DNA of 15,870 bases, taken from an uncultured beta proteobacterium. Lineage in GTDB: Bacteria > Pseudomonadota > Gammaproteobacteria > Burkholderiales > Burkholderiaceae. Made by a program: the position numbers and the translations under genes. Shown piece by piece: positions 15,119 through 15,870 of the stretch (position 1 is its first letter; every line of letters begins with the position of its first letter). The stretch lies in assembly GCA_903843315.1 (NCBI GenBank), contig CAIMPQ010000010.1, forward strand, positions 1 through 15,870. Direction: 5' to 3'. The notes beneath the pieces were generated by a model that worked only from the letters and a program-made list of their open reading frames with translations, searched no databases and had not been told where the DNA came from.

Positions 15119-15870
15119 ATGACTAAACGCGCACTCCGTAATATCGCCATCATCGCCCACGTTGACCACGGTAAAACTACCCTGGTTGACCAACTCTTGC
15201 GCCAATCAGGCACATTCCGTTCCAATGAAAAAATGACCGAACGCGTCATGGACTCAAACGATTTGGAAAAAGAGCGTGGCATTACTATTTTGTCTAAGAA
15301 CTGTGCAGTGGAATACGACGGCACTCATATCAACATCGTTGATACCCCAGGACACGCGGATTTTGGTGGTGAAGTAGAACGCGTTCTCTCGATGGTTGAC
15401 GGCGTGTTGCTCTTAGTGGATGCGGTTGAAGGCCCGATGCCACAAACCCGTTTCGTTACAAAGAAAGCCTTGGCACTGGGTTTGAAGCCGATCGTAGTGA
15501 TTAACAAAGTTGACCGCCCAGGAGCACGTTGCGATTACGTGATTAACGCTACCTTTGAATTGTTTGACAAGCTTGGTGCTACTGAAGAGCAGCTCGACTT
15601 CCCAATCATTTATGCATCCGGCTTAAACGGCTATGCAGGCTTAAGTGAAGATGTGCGTGAAGGTGATATGCGTCCATTGTTTGATGCTGTTTTAGAACAT
15701 GTTCCTGTCCGTGATGATGATCCAGATGGTCCTTTACAGTTCCAAATCTCTTCCATTGACTACAACAGCTATGTAGGAAAGATTGGTATTGGTCGTATAA
15801 ACCGTGGCCGTGTTAAATCGGGCATGGAAGTAATTTGTTTAAATGGACCAGATGGCGTGCCATTCAAAGG
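15119..15870 (+). CDS. typA: Ribosome-associated GTPase TypA/BipA, 5' part only
   Basis: An open frame from ATG 15119 to the window edge with no stop: 250 full codons of a protein of about 600. It is a translational GTPase with G1 AHVDHGKT (13-20), the switch motif KERGITI (51-57), G3 DTPGHADFGGEVER (75-88) and G4 NKVD (129-132). Domain II begins near residue 205 (PLQFQISSIDYNSYVGKIGIGRI). The DTPGHADFGGEVER form and overall spacing point to TypA/BipA rather than EF-G or LepA. TypA acts on ribosomes in stress and cold and in 50S assembly. The AGAAG at 15108-15112 may serve as ribosome binding site. No clear promoter is seen between truB and typA (15081-15118). Confidence 0.95.
   Translation, partial: MTKRALRNIAIIAHVDHGKTTLVDQLLRQSGTFRSNEKMTERVMDSNDLEKERGITILSKNCAVEYDGTHINIVDTPGHADFGGEVERVLSMVDGVLLLVDAVEGPMPQTRFVTKKALALGLKPIVVINKVDRPGARCDYVINATFELFDKLGATEEQLDFPIIYASGLNGYAGLSEDVREGDMRPLFDAVLEHVPVRDDDPDGPLQFQISSIDYNSYVGKIGIGRINRGRVKSGMEVICLNGPDGVPFK

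Noticed and set aside
1..15870. Mobile elements, CRISPR, tRNA genes (including a metY-like tRNA before rimP as in E. coli) or a foreign island
   Set aside because: No transposase, array, cloverleaf or composition break seen; the rimP leader hairpins do not form a tRNA and carry no CCA end or T-loop motif.

Overview
The window looks like a core-genome stretch of a betaproteobacterium of the Burkholderiaceae, most likely Polynucleobacter or a close relative. This rests on protein character, gene order (scpB-rluB, then rimP-nusA-infB-rbfA-truB-typA) and moderate, slightly AT-leaning base composition. Genus assignment is inference; nothing was searched.

Layout. (1) 1-4443: the 3' part of a YejABEF-type peptide ABC transporter operon: the end of the solute-binding protein YejA, the permeases YejB and YejE, and the double-ATPase YejF. 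The genes overlap by 1-4 bases and end in tandem hairpins, the second followed by a T-rich stretch. (2) 4581-5225: an exported NlpC/P60-fold protein that lacks the catalytic cysteine. (3) 5254-6177, minus strand: a patatin-like phospholipase with a combined Tat and lipoprotein signal, convergent with the NlpC/P60 gene. (4) 6178-6369: a divergent intergenic region with a TATAAT box, a small hairpin and an 18-bp perfect palindrome just before scpB. (5) 6370-8873: scpB (condensin accessory subunit) and rluB (23S rRNA pseudouridine synthase with long disordered tails), overlapping by one base. (6) 8874-9048: an intergenic leader with a -10-like box, a 30-nt hairpin and a strong intrinsic terminator, all before rimP. 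(7) 9049-15080: the rimP-nusA-infB-rbfA-truB operon for ribosome maturation, transcription elongation and translation initiation. (8) 15119 to the window end: the N-terminal 250 codons of the ribosome-associated GTPase TypA/BipA, open at the edge.

How the genes work together: the first block imports oligopeptides. The NlpC/P60-like and patatin-like proteins act in the cell envelope. The second half is an information-processing cluster: RimP and RbfA mature the 30S subunit, RluB and TruB modify rRNA and tRNA uridines, NusA controls elongation and termination, IF-2 starts translation and TypA acts on ribosomes under stress.

No mobile element, CRISPR array, tRNA, rRNA or obvious horizontally acquired island is visible, and I do not see a wholly new multi-gene system. 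The best leads are the cysteine-less NlpC/P60 protein, the probable transcription attenuator before rimP-nusA-infB, and the palindrome and hairpins before scpB.
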